DNA of 64,000 nt from JABJAG01 sp965222215 (lineage in GTDB: Bacteria; Pseudomonadota; Alphaproteobacteria; UBA6615), in contig OZ244931.1 of NCBI GenBank assembly GCA_965222215.1, positions 3,410,001 through 3,474,000 on the forward strand. The letters are read 5' to 3'. Both the position numbers and the translations under genes were made by a program. The notes beneath the pieces were generated by a model, which made no database searches, was not told where the DNA came from, and saw nothing but the letters and a program-made list of their open reading frames with translations. Numbering within the stretch: position 1 is the stretch's first letter; the number at the start of each line of letters is the position of its first letter. Below are positions 34,537 through 43,641 of the stretch, piece by piece.

Positions 34537-35118
34537 CTAGGGCCTCAAATTCAGCGTGTATCCCGTCTCAAGCAGGTCGCCCTCGAAGATATCGATGTCA
34601 AAGTACCCGCGCTTCCGGCAATCGCCCTCATGGTCACCGATGATGTCGAACTCTTCGTCCGGCGTGCAAAGAAACACATCGTCGCCATCCCACACACCGC
34701 CCTCGTCGTCCTCTGCATACACCAGGAAGAACAGCGGCACGTTGTTGACAGCGTCGCGCACGGGCCATGTCCAGAAATCCTTGCACTCGTTGGACGTCAG
34801 CGACCACCAGCCCTGGGAGCGAAACAGATCGCCGTCCACCGGGCCGACATCCTCGCCGATGGCAACGAAGGCGGTCACAGTTGTCCGGTTGCAGATTTCA
34901 AGGCTGGCGGTCGGCCCTTCAGTTGACCGGGCCCGGTCACCCTCGTTCGGTGCCGGCGTATCGAGCCCGTCGATCTTGTCCAGCAAGTCGCAGGCTTCGT
35001 CGTCATCGAAGAATATGCAGAAGAACTCCAGATCCTCATACTCGTCATCATCCACCGTCTGCGCGTGAGCGGACGGCACCAGGAACACCAATATCAGCGC
35101 TGCAAAAACAAACCGCAT
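34537..35118 (-). CDS. Exported DUF1036-family protein, copy 2
   Basis: 193-residue paralogue of the protein at 33982-34515. Signal peptide MRFVFAALILVFLVPSAHA is followed by an acidic stretch (VDDDEYEDLEFF), then the domain motifs LEICNRTTVTAFVAIG, FRSQGWWSLTSNECKDFW and FLCTPDEEFDIIGDHEGDCR. It is more acidic than its neighbour. First gene of a probable two-gene unit. Start taken at 35118 because it begins the signal peptide, 12 codons inside the open frame. Confidence 0.8.
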   Translation of the reverse strand: MRFVFAALILVFLVPSAHAQTVDDDEYEDLEFFCIFFDDDEACDLLDKIDGLDTPAPNEGDRARSTEGPTASLEICNRTTVTAFVAIGEDVGPVDGDLFRSQGWWSLTSNECKDFWTWPVRDAVNNVPLFFLVYAEDDEGGVWDGDDVFLCTPDEEFDIIGDHEGDCRKRGYFDIDIFEGDLLETGYTLNLRP

Positions 35119-35181
35119 CGAACGACCCCCCCCTTCGTTCTCGCGAACATGCACAACCCTAGGACAGGCAATGCCTGACTG

Positions 35182-36345
35182 TCAGTAAGCCTTGCCGCGC
35201 GCCGTCACGGGCCACACGATTTCGACCTTCCCGTTCCGGACCCCGACATACCAGTCGTGCAGGTTCGCCGTTGGGTCGCAGTGACCGGGCACCAGCAGCA
35301 GCTTGTCACCCACCTCCAGCACACCGTCGGGATCGGCCACCACGCCGTGTTCGTCCGAGCAGGTGACGTATTCCACATCGTCACGGCCAAACACGACCGG
35401 CAGCCCGCTATCGACCGACTGGACCTTCAGGCCGGCATCGACGACAGCCCGGTCGGCCCTCACATGGCTCATCACCTGGGTCAGCAGGAAGAACGCGTTC
35501 TCCCATTCGCCTGCATCGAACCGCGTACCGTCCTCGTTCTCGATCCGGCCGTAGTCGACATCCATGAACGCATAGGAGCCGCACTGAAGCTCGTTATAGA
35601 TGCCCGAGTTGCTTTCGAGACTGTAGGAGCCCGTGCCACCGCCCGACACAAGCTCGGGCGCCAGTCCGGCCGTTTCCAGACCGTCGACGACATCCCGGAC
35701 CTGCGCGGCGACCCTGTCGAACGTTTCCGCGCGCGCGGCGTAACTCTCAACATGCTGCATGGTGCCCTGATAGGCTTGGATGCCGGTGAATTTCAGCCCC
35801 TCGGCGGCGTCGATCGCGCGGGCGAGCTCGACGACCTCATCGGGTGTCGTCACGCCACAGCGCCCCTGCCCGCAATCGATCTCGACAAGCACTTCGAGCT
35901 GCGTGCCGTGCCGGCACGCCGCATCGGACAGCTCCGTGACATTGGCGAGATCGTCGACACAGACAATCACGCGCGCGCCCAGTTCGGGAATTCGGGCCAG
36001 CCGGTCGATCTTCACAGGGTCGCGGACCTCGTTCGAGACCAGCACATCCGTGATGCCGCCACGCACGAACGCTTCGGCTTCAGACGGCTTCTGGCAACAG
36101 ACGCCGACCGCGCCGCCCATGCTTTGCTGCAATTTCGCAATGTCGGCCGACTTGTGCATCTTGCCGTGCACGCGCAGGTGCATGTTATGCGCGGCGGCAT
36201 AGTCACCCATCTTGCGGATGTTTCGTTCCAGCGCATCGAGGTCGAGTACGAGACAAGGCGTCTGGATATCGGCCTCGTCCATCCCCGGCACGGCCGGAAC
36301 GTCGTAGCCGACCTCGAGATCGTCAAAATTCACTGATGCGCTCAT
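35182..36345 (-). CDS. D-threonine aldolase / DSD1-like PLP enzyme
   Basis: 387-residue fold-type III PLP enzyme of the alanine-racemase-like DSD1/D-threonine aldolase family. The PLP lysine is in LRVHGKMHKSADIA (the family has RPHxKTHK here). Other landmarks are VEIDCGQGRCGV, AYQGTMQHVE, LVSGGGTGSY and the C-terminal metal-binding motif DEHGVVADPDG with PGHCDPTANLHD. His and Cys of the latter would hold the divalent metal used to cleave D-3-hydroxy amino acids. The lysine motif deviates slightly from the usual T before H-K. Divergent from the CaiB-like gene. Confidence 0.9.
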   Translation of the reverse strand: MSASVNFDDLEVGYDVPAVPGMDEADIQTPCLVLDLDALERNIRKMGDYAAAHNMHLRVHGKMHKSADIAKLQQSMGGAVGVCCQKPSEAEAFVRGGITDVLVSNEVRDPVKIDRLARIPELGARVIVCVDDLANVTELSDAACRHGTQLEVLVEIDCGQGRCGVTTPDEVVELARAIDAAEGLKFTGIQAYQGTMQHVESYAARAETFDRVAAQVRDVVDGLETAGLAPELVSGGGTGSYSLESNSGIYNELQCGSYAFMDVDYGRIENEDGTRFDAGEWENAFFLLTQVMSHVRADRAVVDAGLKVQSVDSGLPVVFGRDDVEYVTCSDEHGVVADPDGVLEVGDKLLLVPGHCDPTANLHDWYVGVRNGKVEIVWPVTARGKAY

Positions 36346-36498
36346 CCGGTCTCTCCATTCGTCCGGCGAATCTTCCGGTCCATGGCATGGACGGACACGG
36401 TCGGGGAAACTAGCATCGGCCCCGCAAATGCGTATGGCATCCGGTATTCGCCCATGCGCCTCACTCGCTTCTGAAAACAATATCCCAGGCCAAAATCG

Positions 36499-37719
36499 AT
36501 GTCCCCCAACACATCACCCTTCGGCGCGCTCGCCGGGCTCAAGGTCGTCGACCTCGCCCGTGTGCTGGGCGGCCCCTACTGCACGCAGATTCTGGCCGAC
36601 CACGGGGCGAAGGTGATCAAGGTGGAGCCGCCCCAGGGCGACGAGGTTCGCGACTGGGGTCCGCCTTTCCACGAGGGGGATGCGTCGTATTTCGTCGGAC
36701 TGAACCGGAACAAGCGTTCGATCGGGCTGGACCTGACGACCGCGGACGGTCGCGACGTGTTCATGCGCCTGCTCGAAGACGCCGACGTGCTGATCGAGAA
36801 CTACAAGACCGGCACGCTGGAGAAATGGGGCATCGGCTACGAGGAGACACTGTCGAAAAAGTTCCCGAGCCTGATCCACTGCCGCATTTCCGGCTATGGC
36901 GAGGACGGCCCGCTCGGCGGTTTCCCGGGTTATGACGCCATCGTGCAGGCAATGGCCGGCTGGTTCTCGATCAATGGCGGCGACGCCGACAAGCAGCCGA
37001 CCCGCGTCGGTATCGCGGCGGTCGACATGGGCACGGGCCTGTACTCCTGCGTCGCGATCATGATGGCGCTTTTCGAACGCCAGAGCTCCGGCAAGGGTCA
37101 GTTCATCGATATGACCCTGTATGACTGCGCCGTCTCGCTGATGCACCCGCACATCCCGAACTACTACCTGTCGGGCGGACAGGTGCCGGGCATCACCGGC
37201 AACCAGCATTCGAACATCGCGCCCTATGACAAGTTCCCGACGAAAACCGTCGACGTCTTCATCGGGGCCGGTAACAACCGGGCCTATGCACGGCTGTGCA
37301 ACGAGCTGGGGCGGCCGGACCTGATCGACGATGTGCGTTTCGCGAATAACTCCGAGCGCGTCGCCAACCGCGCCGAGTTGCGCGAGGAGTTGCTCGACGC
37401 CTTTGCGGCGGTCGACGGTGAGGAACTCTGCATGAAACTGCTGTCGGCGGGCATTCCCGCCGGGCCCGTGCTCGACACCGGGCAGGTCATGACCGCCGAG
37501 CATACGAAACACAGGAACATGGCCTACAAGCTCGACTGGTACGAAGGCGCGGGCACGCCGATCAAGTTCAGCCGCACGCCGGCCGAGCTGCGCTCCACCC
37601 CGCCCGCCTTTGGCGCCCATGCCGACGAAATTCTTGCCGAACACGGATACGACGAAAACGACATCTCCGCGCTGGCAGAAGCCGGCGCCCTCGTGCGTGA
37701 ACGCCGCAAGTTGAAGTAG
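36499..37719 (+). CDS. CaiB/BaiF-family (class III) CoA transferase
   Basis: 406-residue family III CoA transferase. Landmarks are LKVVDLARVLGGPYCTQILA, GAKVIKVEPPQGDEVRDWGP, YFVGLNRNKRSIGLDLTT, the catalytic aspartate in VGIAAVDMGTGLYSC (about residue 175), and the C-terminal AGIPAGPVLDTGQVMTAEH. Acceptor and donor cannot be named. The downstream lyase gene begins 17 bases later, so the two are probably one operon acting on the same carboxylic acid. Confidence 0.93.
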   Translation: MSPNTSPFGALAGLKVVDLARVLGGPYCTQILADHGAKVIKVEPPQGDEVRDWGPPFHEGDASYFVGLNRNKRSIGLDLTTADGRDVFMRLLEDADVLIENYKTGTLEKWGIGYEETLSKKFPSLIHCRISGYGEDGPLGGFPGYDAIVQAMAGWFSINGGDADKQPTRVGIAAVDMGTGLYSCVAIMMALFERQSSGKGQFIDMTLYDCAVSLMHPHIPNYYLSGGQVPGITGNQHSNIAPYDKFPTKTVDVFIGAGNNRAYARLCNELGRPDLIDDVRFANNSERVANRAELREELLDAFAAVDGEELCMKLLSAGIPAGPVLDTGQVMTAEHTKHRNMAYKLDWYEGAGTPIKFSRTPAELRSTPPAFGAHADEILAEHGYDENDISALAEAGALVRERRKLK

Positions 37720-37736
37720 TTCAAGGAAACCCGATC

Positions 37737-38597
37737 ATGCGCTTTACAGAACGCCGCAAGAAATTCCGCGCCCTCCTGAACGGCGATGCCTGCGTGCATC
37801 CCGGCTCGGTGGCCGACCCCATGACGGCCCGGATCACGCAGGAGGTCGGTTTCGAGATCGGTATCTTCGCGGGCTCCGTGGCCTCGATGAACGTGCTGGC
37901 CGCACCCGACCTGATCGTTTTGACCCTGTCCGAGTTCGCCGACCAGGCGCGACGCATCGGGCGCGCCTGCGACCTGCCGCTGCTGGTCGACGCCGACCAC
38001 GGCTACGGCAACGCACTCAATGTCCGCCGCACGGTCGAGGAACTGGAAATGGCCGGTGTCGCCGCGCTGTCGATCGAGGACACCGACCTGCCGAATGTTT
38101 TCGGCGCCGGGGGCAAGGCGAGCCTGATCTCCCTCGAAGAAGGCGTCGGCAAGATGAAAGCGGCGCTCGACGCCCGGATCGACCCGGACCTCGTGATCGC
38201 GGGCCGAACAAGCGCGGCGGGCATCGCCGGCGTCGACGAGGCCATCCGGCGCACCACCGCCTACGAAACCGCAGGCGTGGATGCGCTGTTCCTTGTTGGC
38301 GTGAAGACTCGTGAAGACCTCGAGACCATCGCGAAAGAACTGACCAAGCCGATCATCCTCGGCAGCGCCTCGCGCGAGATGATGGACCGAGACTGGCTGG
38401 CGTCGCTCGGCGTTCGGGTCTGCCTGCAGGGCCACAAGGTCCACGCGGCGGCGATGCAGGCGTTCCTGGACACCCAGAGCGCACTTCGCAACGGCACCCA
38501 CCCGGACGATCTCGAAAACGTCGCGCCGGGCGACACGATGAAGCGCCTGATGCGGGATGCCGACTACGCCCGGTGGTCGGAGGACTTCCTCAACTAG
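37737..38597 (+). CDS. Isocitrate lyase/PEP mutase-family lyase, oxaloacetate decarboxylase-like
   Basis: 286-residue TIM-barrel enzyme of the PEP mutase/isocitrate lyase superfamily. Motifs are FRALLNGDACVHPGSVADPM, the metal site LLVDADHGYGNALNV and AALSIEDTDLPNVFG. The HPGSVADPM and DHGYGNALN patterns fit the oxaloacetate decarboxylase (PA4872-like) branch, which lacks the isocitrate-lyase KKCGH cysteine loop. It would cleave or decarboxylate a 2-oxo acid. Second gene after the CaiB-like CoA transferase. Confidence 0.88.
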   Translation: MRFTERRKKFRALLNGDACVHPGSVADPMTARITQEVGFEIGIFAGSVASMNVLAAPDLIVLTLSEFADQARRIGRACDLPLLVDADHGYGNALNVRRTVEELEMAGVAALSIEDTDLPNVFGAGGKASLISLEEGVGKMKAALDARIDPDLVIAGRTSAAGIAGVDEAIRRTTAYETAGVDALFLVGVKTREDLETIAKELTKPIILGSASREMMDRDWLASLGVRVCLQGHKVHAAAMQAFLDTQSALRNGTHPDDLENVAPGDTMKRLMRDADYARWSEDFLN

Positions 38598-38609
38598 CCA
38601 ACCTCGCCG

Positions 38610-38692
38610 TTATTGCGAGGAGCCACGCGACGAAGCAATCCAGCATACGCGCAAGTCCGCCCTGGATTGCTTCGCCCTTCGGCTCGCAATGA
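38610..38692. repeat. Intergenic inverted-repeat element, copy 3
   Basis: Left end TTATTGCGAG, right end CTCGCAATGA, with GACGAAGCAATCCAGC and CCTGGATTGCTTCGCCC as internal inverted arms. Same family as copies 1 and 2. It lies between converging genes. Confidence 0.85.
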
Positions 38693-38708
38693 CGGAACTA
38701 GCGCTGGA

Positions 38709-40241
38709 TCAGCCACGTTCGGATACGAACGACCGCAGGCCCTCGAACAACTCTGCGTCGTTGATGATTCGCGGCACCTTGTGCTGCCCGCCGAGCTGGC
38801 CGCGCGTTTTCATCCATGCCGCAAACGTCCCCGGCGGCACGGAAACCGCCACGGGTGCGCGCATCCCGAACCCTTCCGAGCGGTGCGCCTCGTAGTCCTC
38901 GTTCTCGGCCGAAAGGGTTTCGTCGACGACCCTGGCGAAATGCGCCATCCGTGATTCCGACGGCGCATTCTTTGCAAATTCCACAATGAACACATGCCCG
39001 CCGCGGCTTTCGTCTTCGTCGGCGTGTACAGCACCGACGGACCAGTCCGTGACTTCCGCGCCAATGGCGTTGGCGCCATCCCGCACGGCAGTCTCGAGTT
39101 CTGCCGCGATCAGGTGTTCGCCGAAGGCCGACAGCATGTAACTGGTGCGCCCCGTAATCTTGACCCGTAGCGGGTTCAGGCTCACGAACTCCACCGTGTC
39201 CCCGACCACATAGGACCAGAGCCCCGCGCAGGTCGTCAGGACGATGGCGTAGTTGATTCCTGTCTGGACGGTCCCCGCCCAATAGCGCTCGGGGCGCGGC
39301 GCGTCCAACTCGTCGACCGGCACGAACTCCATGAACAGCCCGGTGTCGAGCATCAGCCGCAGCCCGTCGTCCGGACCCTCGTCGGCCAGCGCTATGAAAC
39401 CCTCGCTCGCCGGGTAAACCTCACGCAGTTCCGCATGGCTTCCCTTCAGCAGACCTTCGAACCGATGGCGGTAGGGCGTGAAATCGACGCCGCCATGCAC
39501 CATCATCTCGAGGTTCGGGAAGTACTTGGCAAGCTCGGGCCGAGTGTCGCCGTTCGCCGCGGCCAGCGCATCGAAGAACAGCAACAGCCAGGACGGTGTG
39601 CCGCCGATCAGCCGGATATCCTGCCCCGCGATGGCCGCGACGAGGCGCTCCGTCTTCTCTTCCCAGTCGGCGAGGCGCGCAATGTCGTCCGGCGGGAAGG
39701 ATCGGCCGCGAAACCACCAGGGCAGGTTCGCCGCCATGATGCCGGAGAGATCGCCGCTCTCAATGCCCTCGGCCTCGCGCACGAGTTCCGTGCTGCCGCC
39801 GAGCATGAACGACTTGCCGCCGAGGATCTGGCTGTCGGGCCGGTTGGCGAGGTGGAAGCAGGTCAGGTCGAGCCCGGCCATGGTGTTGGACGACACCATC
39901 TCGCGCGTGCACGGGATATGTTTCGTCCGCCCGCTGGTCGTGCCGCTCGTGACCGCGAAGAAAGGCACCGCGCCGGGCCAGGTGGTTCCGCGCAGGTCGG
40001 GGAACGCCTTCTTCCAGTAGGTCTCGCGAAAATCCTCAAAGCGGCGCAAAGGGACACGCTTCTGGTAGTCAGTGACGCTGCGGATGTCCGCGAAGTGATG
40101 GTCTCGGCCGAAAGCTGTCCGCACCGCCCGGCCCACCAGCCCGAGAAGCTGGCGCTGCTGAACTTCGGCCGCGTCCATCGCGGCCAGTTTCGCGAGCCGG
40201 CGACGCGCATAGACACGCATCAGCGGTGTGGCGTTCAGCAT
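38709..40241 (-). CDS. GH3-family acyl-acid amido synthetase
   Basis: 510-residue member of the ANL-superfamily GH3 group, known from plants as auxin/jasmonate amido synthetases and also found in bacteria. The ATP-binding loop is FFAVTSGTTSGRTKHIP (about residues 94-110). Other motifs are MVHGGVDFTPYRHRFEGLL, EVYPASEGFIALADEG and YVVGDTVEFVSLNPLRVKIT with TSYMLSAFGEHL. The expected reaction is acyl adenylation followed by conjugation to an amino acid, substrate unknown. It follows the penicillin-acylase-like gene by 19 bases on the same strand, a pairing of amide formation with amide hydrolysis. Confidence 0.88.
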   Translation of the reverse strand: MLNATPLMRVYARRRLAKLAAMDAAEVQQRQLLGLVGRAVRTAFGRDHHFADIRSVTDYQKRVPLRRFEDFRETYWKKAFPDLRGTTWPGAVPFFAVTSGTTSGRTKHIPCTREMVSSNTMAGLDLTCFHLANRPDSQILGGKSFMLGGSTELVREAEGIESGDLSGIMAANLPWWFRGRSFPPDDIARLADWEEKTERLVAAIAGQDIRLIGGTPSWLLLFFDALAAANGDTRPELAKYFPNLEMMVHGGVDFTPYRHRFEGLLKGSHAELREVYPASEGFIALADEGPDDGLRLMLDTGLFMEFVPVDELDAPRPERYWAGTVQTGINYAIVLTTCAGLWSYVVGDTVEFVSLNPLRVKITGRTSYMLSAFGEHLIAAELETAVRDGANAIGAEVTDWSVGAVHADEDESRGGHVFIVEFAKNAPSESRMAHFARVVDETLSAENEDYEAHRSEGFGMRAPVAVSVPPGTFAAWMKTRGQLGGQHKVPRIINDAELFEGLRSFVSERG

Positions 40242-40260
40242 CGTTTCAACGCTCCGCGCA

Positions 40261-42519
40261 TCAGGGCTTCAATTCCATCTTGTGCCGGAACTCCCGTTCG
40301 ACCGTCTCCACCCTGAGTGGCACCTGAACATAGTCGCCGCGCAGCCACAGGTCGAACTGGTCCTGGAAGTTGGCGCTGTTGAGCCAGCCGTCCTGCCCGC
40401 CCAGTAGCGTGAACCAGTTGGCATCGGGGTCGGACATGTCGGAGATGTGCCGCGACTGGGAGCCGAAGCGCGTGAAGTGCCGCTCGTCGGTGTCGCCATG
40501 AGCGGTCTTCATCACCGTGGTCGAGCTGCCGGAGATCGGCACATCACCGAACCGGTACTTCTCGCCGACGATGGGAATGAAATTCAACGGGTGGCGCAGA
40601 CCAAGGCGATGCATGTCGCCCCAGACAGAAAATTCCTTCATCCGCTCGGACGCGGCATCCAGCGCAGGGACCAGCGTATCGGCCACAGCATCCGGGGTCG
40701 CGGACGCGATGTCGGCGCCCAGCCTTTCGTCGAACCGGCCGCCGGCGCCGAGGAGGATTCTCTGCTCTTCCGACCAGAAGGCCTGGGAAAACGCGAACGA
40801 TACCTGCTCAAACGCCAGCGCACCGCGTGAACCGGCGTCGTAGTGACCGTCCCAGTCCCGCATCTCGGACAACACCGCAGCTTGTGCCTCCGACAATGCC
40901 CTGCCGGAACGGTCAATCTGGCCGACGAGCAGGTCGCGCAGCGCCACCGCCGACGGCATGTAGACATCCTGTTGCAGGGATTCGAGATCCTCGAGCGTGA
41001 CCTGCGCGCCGGTCGACAACAAATCGCGCAGGCGCGAGGTCCGGTCGTCATTCGAGAAGTGCCAGCCCACCGCAACATCGGCGTTCGACGGCTTGTTGTT
41101 CGACGACGCCACATAACCTTCCGGCGGGTCGAAAGACGCAGGCAGTTCCAGTGCTGACACGGTGTTCCCCCAGCTGTCCGCGCCGTCGGGATCGACGAGA
41201 AGGTCAGCTGGCGGCACCGGCGAGCGCGACGGCAGTTTGACCGCCATCACCTGCCCGATATGCCCATCCACATCGGCGTAGACCATGTTCTGGCCCGGCA
41301 CGTGGAATCCATCCAGCGCCGCCCGGAAGGCCTCGAAATCCCCGGCCTGGCTGACCCGCAACATCGACGTGATCTCATCGCTCGGCTGGTGGCCCATCCA
41401 GCGCAGGGCGATGTCGACCCCCTCGCCGGCCGACGGCACCAGCGGCGCATCGGAAATCACCGGCCCATAGGGGGTCTCACGCACGGTCATCTCGGTGTCG
41501 AACCACCAGCGCACGCCGATCTCCTCGGTACGCTCCGTGAACTGATCCGGCGGCAGGTCGCTGACATCGACCAGGTCGGTGGACAGCGCACGCATGTTCG
41601 TGCCGCCCCACGCGATCCGTTCGTTGCGTCCGAGCGCGATGAACGGCACGCCGGGGATCATCATCCCGACCGCATGGTAAGAGGGCGACTTGTAGCCCGC
41701 GAGCAACCAGAGGTTCGGCACGAACACGCCGAGATGCGGGTCGTTGGCGATCATCGCCGCGCCCGTACCGGTCCGCGACCCGGACACCGCCACCGAGTTG
41801 GACCCCGCCTTGGCGAAGCCGAGCAAAAGCCCGTCGAAGACGGAGGGCTGATCCTTCGCACCCGGCCCGATACTCGGTATCGACTCGCCGCCGTCCTTCG
41901 CGACCCGGGCCCAGATTTCCGGCCAGTCCGGGCGCTGACGCAGTTCGAGCATCCGGAACCAGATCAGCCAGTTGACGTCCGTCGACCCCAGGCGACCGAC
42001 GGCAATCACGTCTTCGGCCGTCCACGGCTCGCGCTCCAGGCCCAGCACGCGGTGCTCATGGGGAAGTTCATCCACCTCAGCAATGTAATGATTGAGACCC
42101 GCCACGAAGGCTTCCAGCCAGGCGCGGGTGTCGTCCGGCATCATCTGCAACGTCTGCGCCGCACCGCGCCCGAAGTTGAGGATACGCAGCGAACGGTCGA
42201 TATCCGTCGCGAGCGGGCCGCCCATCTCCGCGACGCGGCCCCGGACGAGATGCCGCGCCACCGCCATCTGCCCGAGGCGCAGATGGCCATGGACCATGCC
42301 CAGCGCCACGGCGAGGTCGCGGTCCGTTTCCGCCTCGATGAAGGGCACCTGAAAGTCATTCCAGTGGATTTTCACCGGCGCGGAGATCGGCGCACCGTCC
42401 AGCGGCATCGTCGCCAGACGCGATTGCGTCGACGCCGGGTCCGGCAGAGGCGTGAGTACGGCACAACCGGCCAGCACCGTGGCCATGGCTGTTCCGGCGA
42501 GCAATCGGGTTAGCCGCAT
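40261..42519 (-). CDS. Penicillin acylase-family lipoprotein (N-terminal nucleophile amidohydrolase)
   Basis: 752-residue Ntn-hydrolase precursor with a lipoprotein signal (LLAGTAMATVLAGC, lipobox Cys19), so probably anchored in the periplasm. The autocatalytic site is AGSNSVAVSGSRTGTG: cleavage before Ser240 would expose the nucleophile of the beta chain. Additional conserved parts are MIANDPHLGVFVP, GVPFIALGRNERIAWGGTNM and YVASSNNKPS. Homologues deacylate N-acyl amines such as acyl-homoserine lactones, N-acyl amino acids or beta-lactams. First gene of a two-gene unit with the GH3 synthetase. Confidence 0.9.
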   Translation of the reverse strand: MRLTRLLAGTAMATVLAGCAVLTPLPDPASTQSRLATMPLDGAPISAPVKIHWNDFQVPFIEAETDRDLAVALGMVHGHLRLGQMAVARHLVRGRVAEMGGPLATDIDRSLRILNFGRGAAQTLQMMPDDTRAWLEAFVAGLNHYIAEVDELPHEHRVLGLEREPWTAEDVIAVGRLGSTDVNWLIWFRMLELRQRPDWPEIWARVAKDGGESIPSIGPGAKDQPSVFDGLLLGFAKAGSNSVAVSGSRTGTGAAMIANDPHLGVFVPNLWLLAGYKSPSYHAVGMMIPGVPFIALGRNERIAWGGTNMRALSTDLVDVSDLPPDQFTERTEEIGVRWWFDTEMTVRETPYGPVISDAPLVPSAGEGVDIALRWMGHQPSDEITSMLRVSQAGDFEAFRAALDGFHVPGQNMVYADVDGHIGQVMAVKLPSRSPVPPADLLVDPDGADSWGNTVSALELPASFDPPEGYVASSNNKPSNADVAVGWHFSNDDRTSRLRDLLSTGAQVTLEDLESLQQDVYMPSAVALRDLLVGQIDRSGRALSEAQAAVLSEMRDWDGHYDAGSRGALAFEQVSFAFSQAFWSEEQRILLGAGGRFDERLGADIASATPDAVADTLVPALDAASERMKEFSVWGDMHRLGLRHPLNFIPIVGEKYRFGDVPISGSSTTVMKTAHGDTDERHFTRFGSQSRHISDMSDPDANWFTLLGGQDGWLNSANFQDQFDLWLRGDYVQVPLRVETVEREFRHKMELKP

Positions 42520-42710
42520 CGGGGAGGTCTCCGGGTTACGAACGTCCTTCGGATACAGGATACGGCAGCGTGCGGGAGAAGGATCATCGTGGGCGCAAGA
42601 TGGGATGCGATGGCGCGCGTTTCCAGTCGTTTCCGCATCCCCGCCCGCCGCGACAACCGCGCGCCCATGCGCCTATAGTGCCCGCCCGCACCGTCTCTCC
42701 CGGAACCCCC

Positions 42711-43469
42711 ATGCCGCCGCCGGAAACGATTCCCGTCATCACGCTCGTGCTCGGCGCGCTGTCCTTCTTCGCCGGCGGGCTCAGCAAGGGCGCGGTCGGG
42801 ATCGGCCTGCCGCTGGTCTCGCTGCCGTTTCTCGCGACGCTGCTGCCGCCATTGCAGGCCATCGCGCTCCTCGCCGTGCCGGTGATCGCCACCAACATCT
42901 TCCAGGTATTCCACAAGGGCATGTTCATGGCGGTCGCGCGGCGCTTCTGGAGCCTGATCGCCGCCATCACCGTCACGGCTGTGCTCGCCGCCCAACTCAT
43001 CGTCGCCGTCGACAGCGCCGCGCTGGGCGCGATCATCGGCGGCGTGATTACCGTCATCGGGCTGATGCGCCTGATCGACCTGCCCGTGGGCATCCCCGAC
43101 CGGCACGAGCCCTGGCTCAACCCGTTGATCGGTGTCATCTCCGGCCTGGTGGGCAGCGTGTCGAACCTGTTCGGCCCGCCGGTCTTCGCCTACCTGTCGA
43201 TGCGCGCCATCGACAAGGATGTGTTTATTGTCGTGATCGCGATGGTCTTTCTCGTGGGCGCGATACCGCTGCACGGAAACCTCATCCTGCTCGGCGTCAC
43301 CACGACCGAGGTGCTGGTCATGTCGGCGCTCGCCGCGATACCGGTTTTCGCGGGCATGGCGCTGGGCACCTGGCTCCGCGGCCGGCTGTCGCAGGCGCTG
43401 TTCGAGAAATTCCTGGTCGCGATCATCCTCGTCGCGGGACTCAACCTTGTCCGGCGCGGATTGTTCTAG
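42711..43469 (+). CDS. TauE/SafE-family sulfite/organosulfonate transporter
   Basis: 252-residue membrane protein with eight predicted segments in two halves. The first half begins LVLGALSFFAGGLSKGAVGI and has LPPLQAIALLAVPVIATNIF. The second half repeats the pattern with LIGVISGLVGSVSNLFGPPV, which is the typical TauE/SafE repeat. The start at 42711 is chosen because codons further upstream are Pro/Arg-rich and not membrane-like. It precedes the second TRAP operon by 172 bases; whether they work together is unclear. Confidence 0.88.
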   Translation: MPPPETIPVITLVLGALSFFAGGLSKGAVGIGLPLVSLPFLATLLPPLQAIALLAVPVIATNIFQVFHKGMFMAVARRFWSLIAAITVTAVLAAQLIVAVDSAALGAIIGGVITVIGLMRLIDLPVGIPDRHEPWLNPLIGVISGLVGSVSNLFGPPVFAYLSMRAIDKDVFIVVIAMVFLVGAIPLHGNLILLGVTTTEVLVMSALAAIPVFAGMALGTWLRGRLSQALFEKFLVAIILVAGLNLVRRGLF

Positions 43470-43641
43470 AACACCGCCCGGCGATCCCAATAGCCCGGAA
43501 AAAATCAGACTTTTGGCGGATGCATCGCGAAACGAATGCGCTAGAGTATCGCCAAACGCACCGACCCGCATGAGCGGGCGCGTCCATAACAACAGGGCCG
43601 GAATACCGGCCCGCGCACATACATTCTTCAGGGAGATCGAA

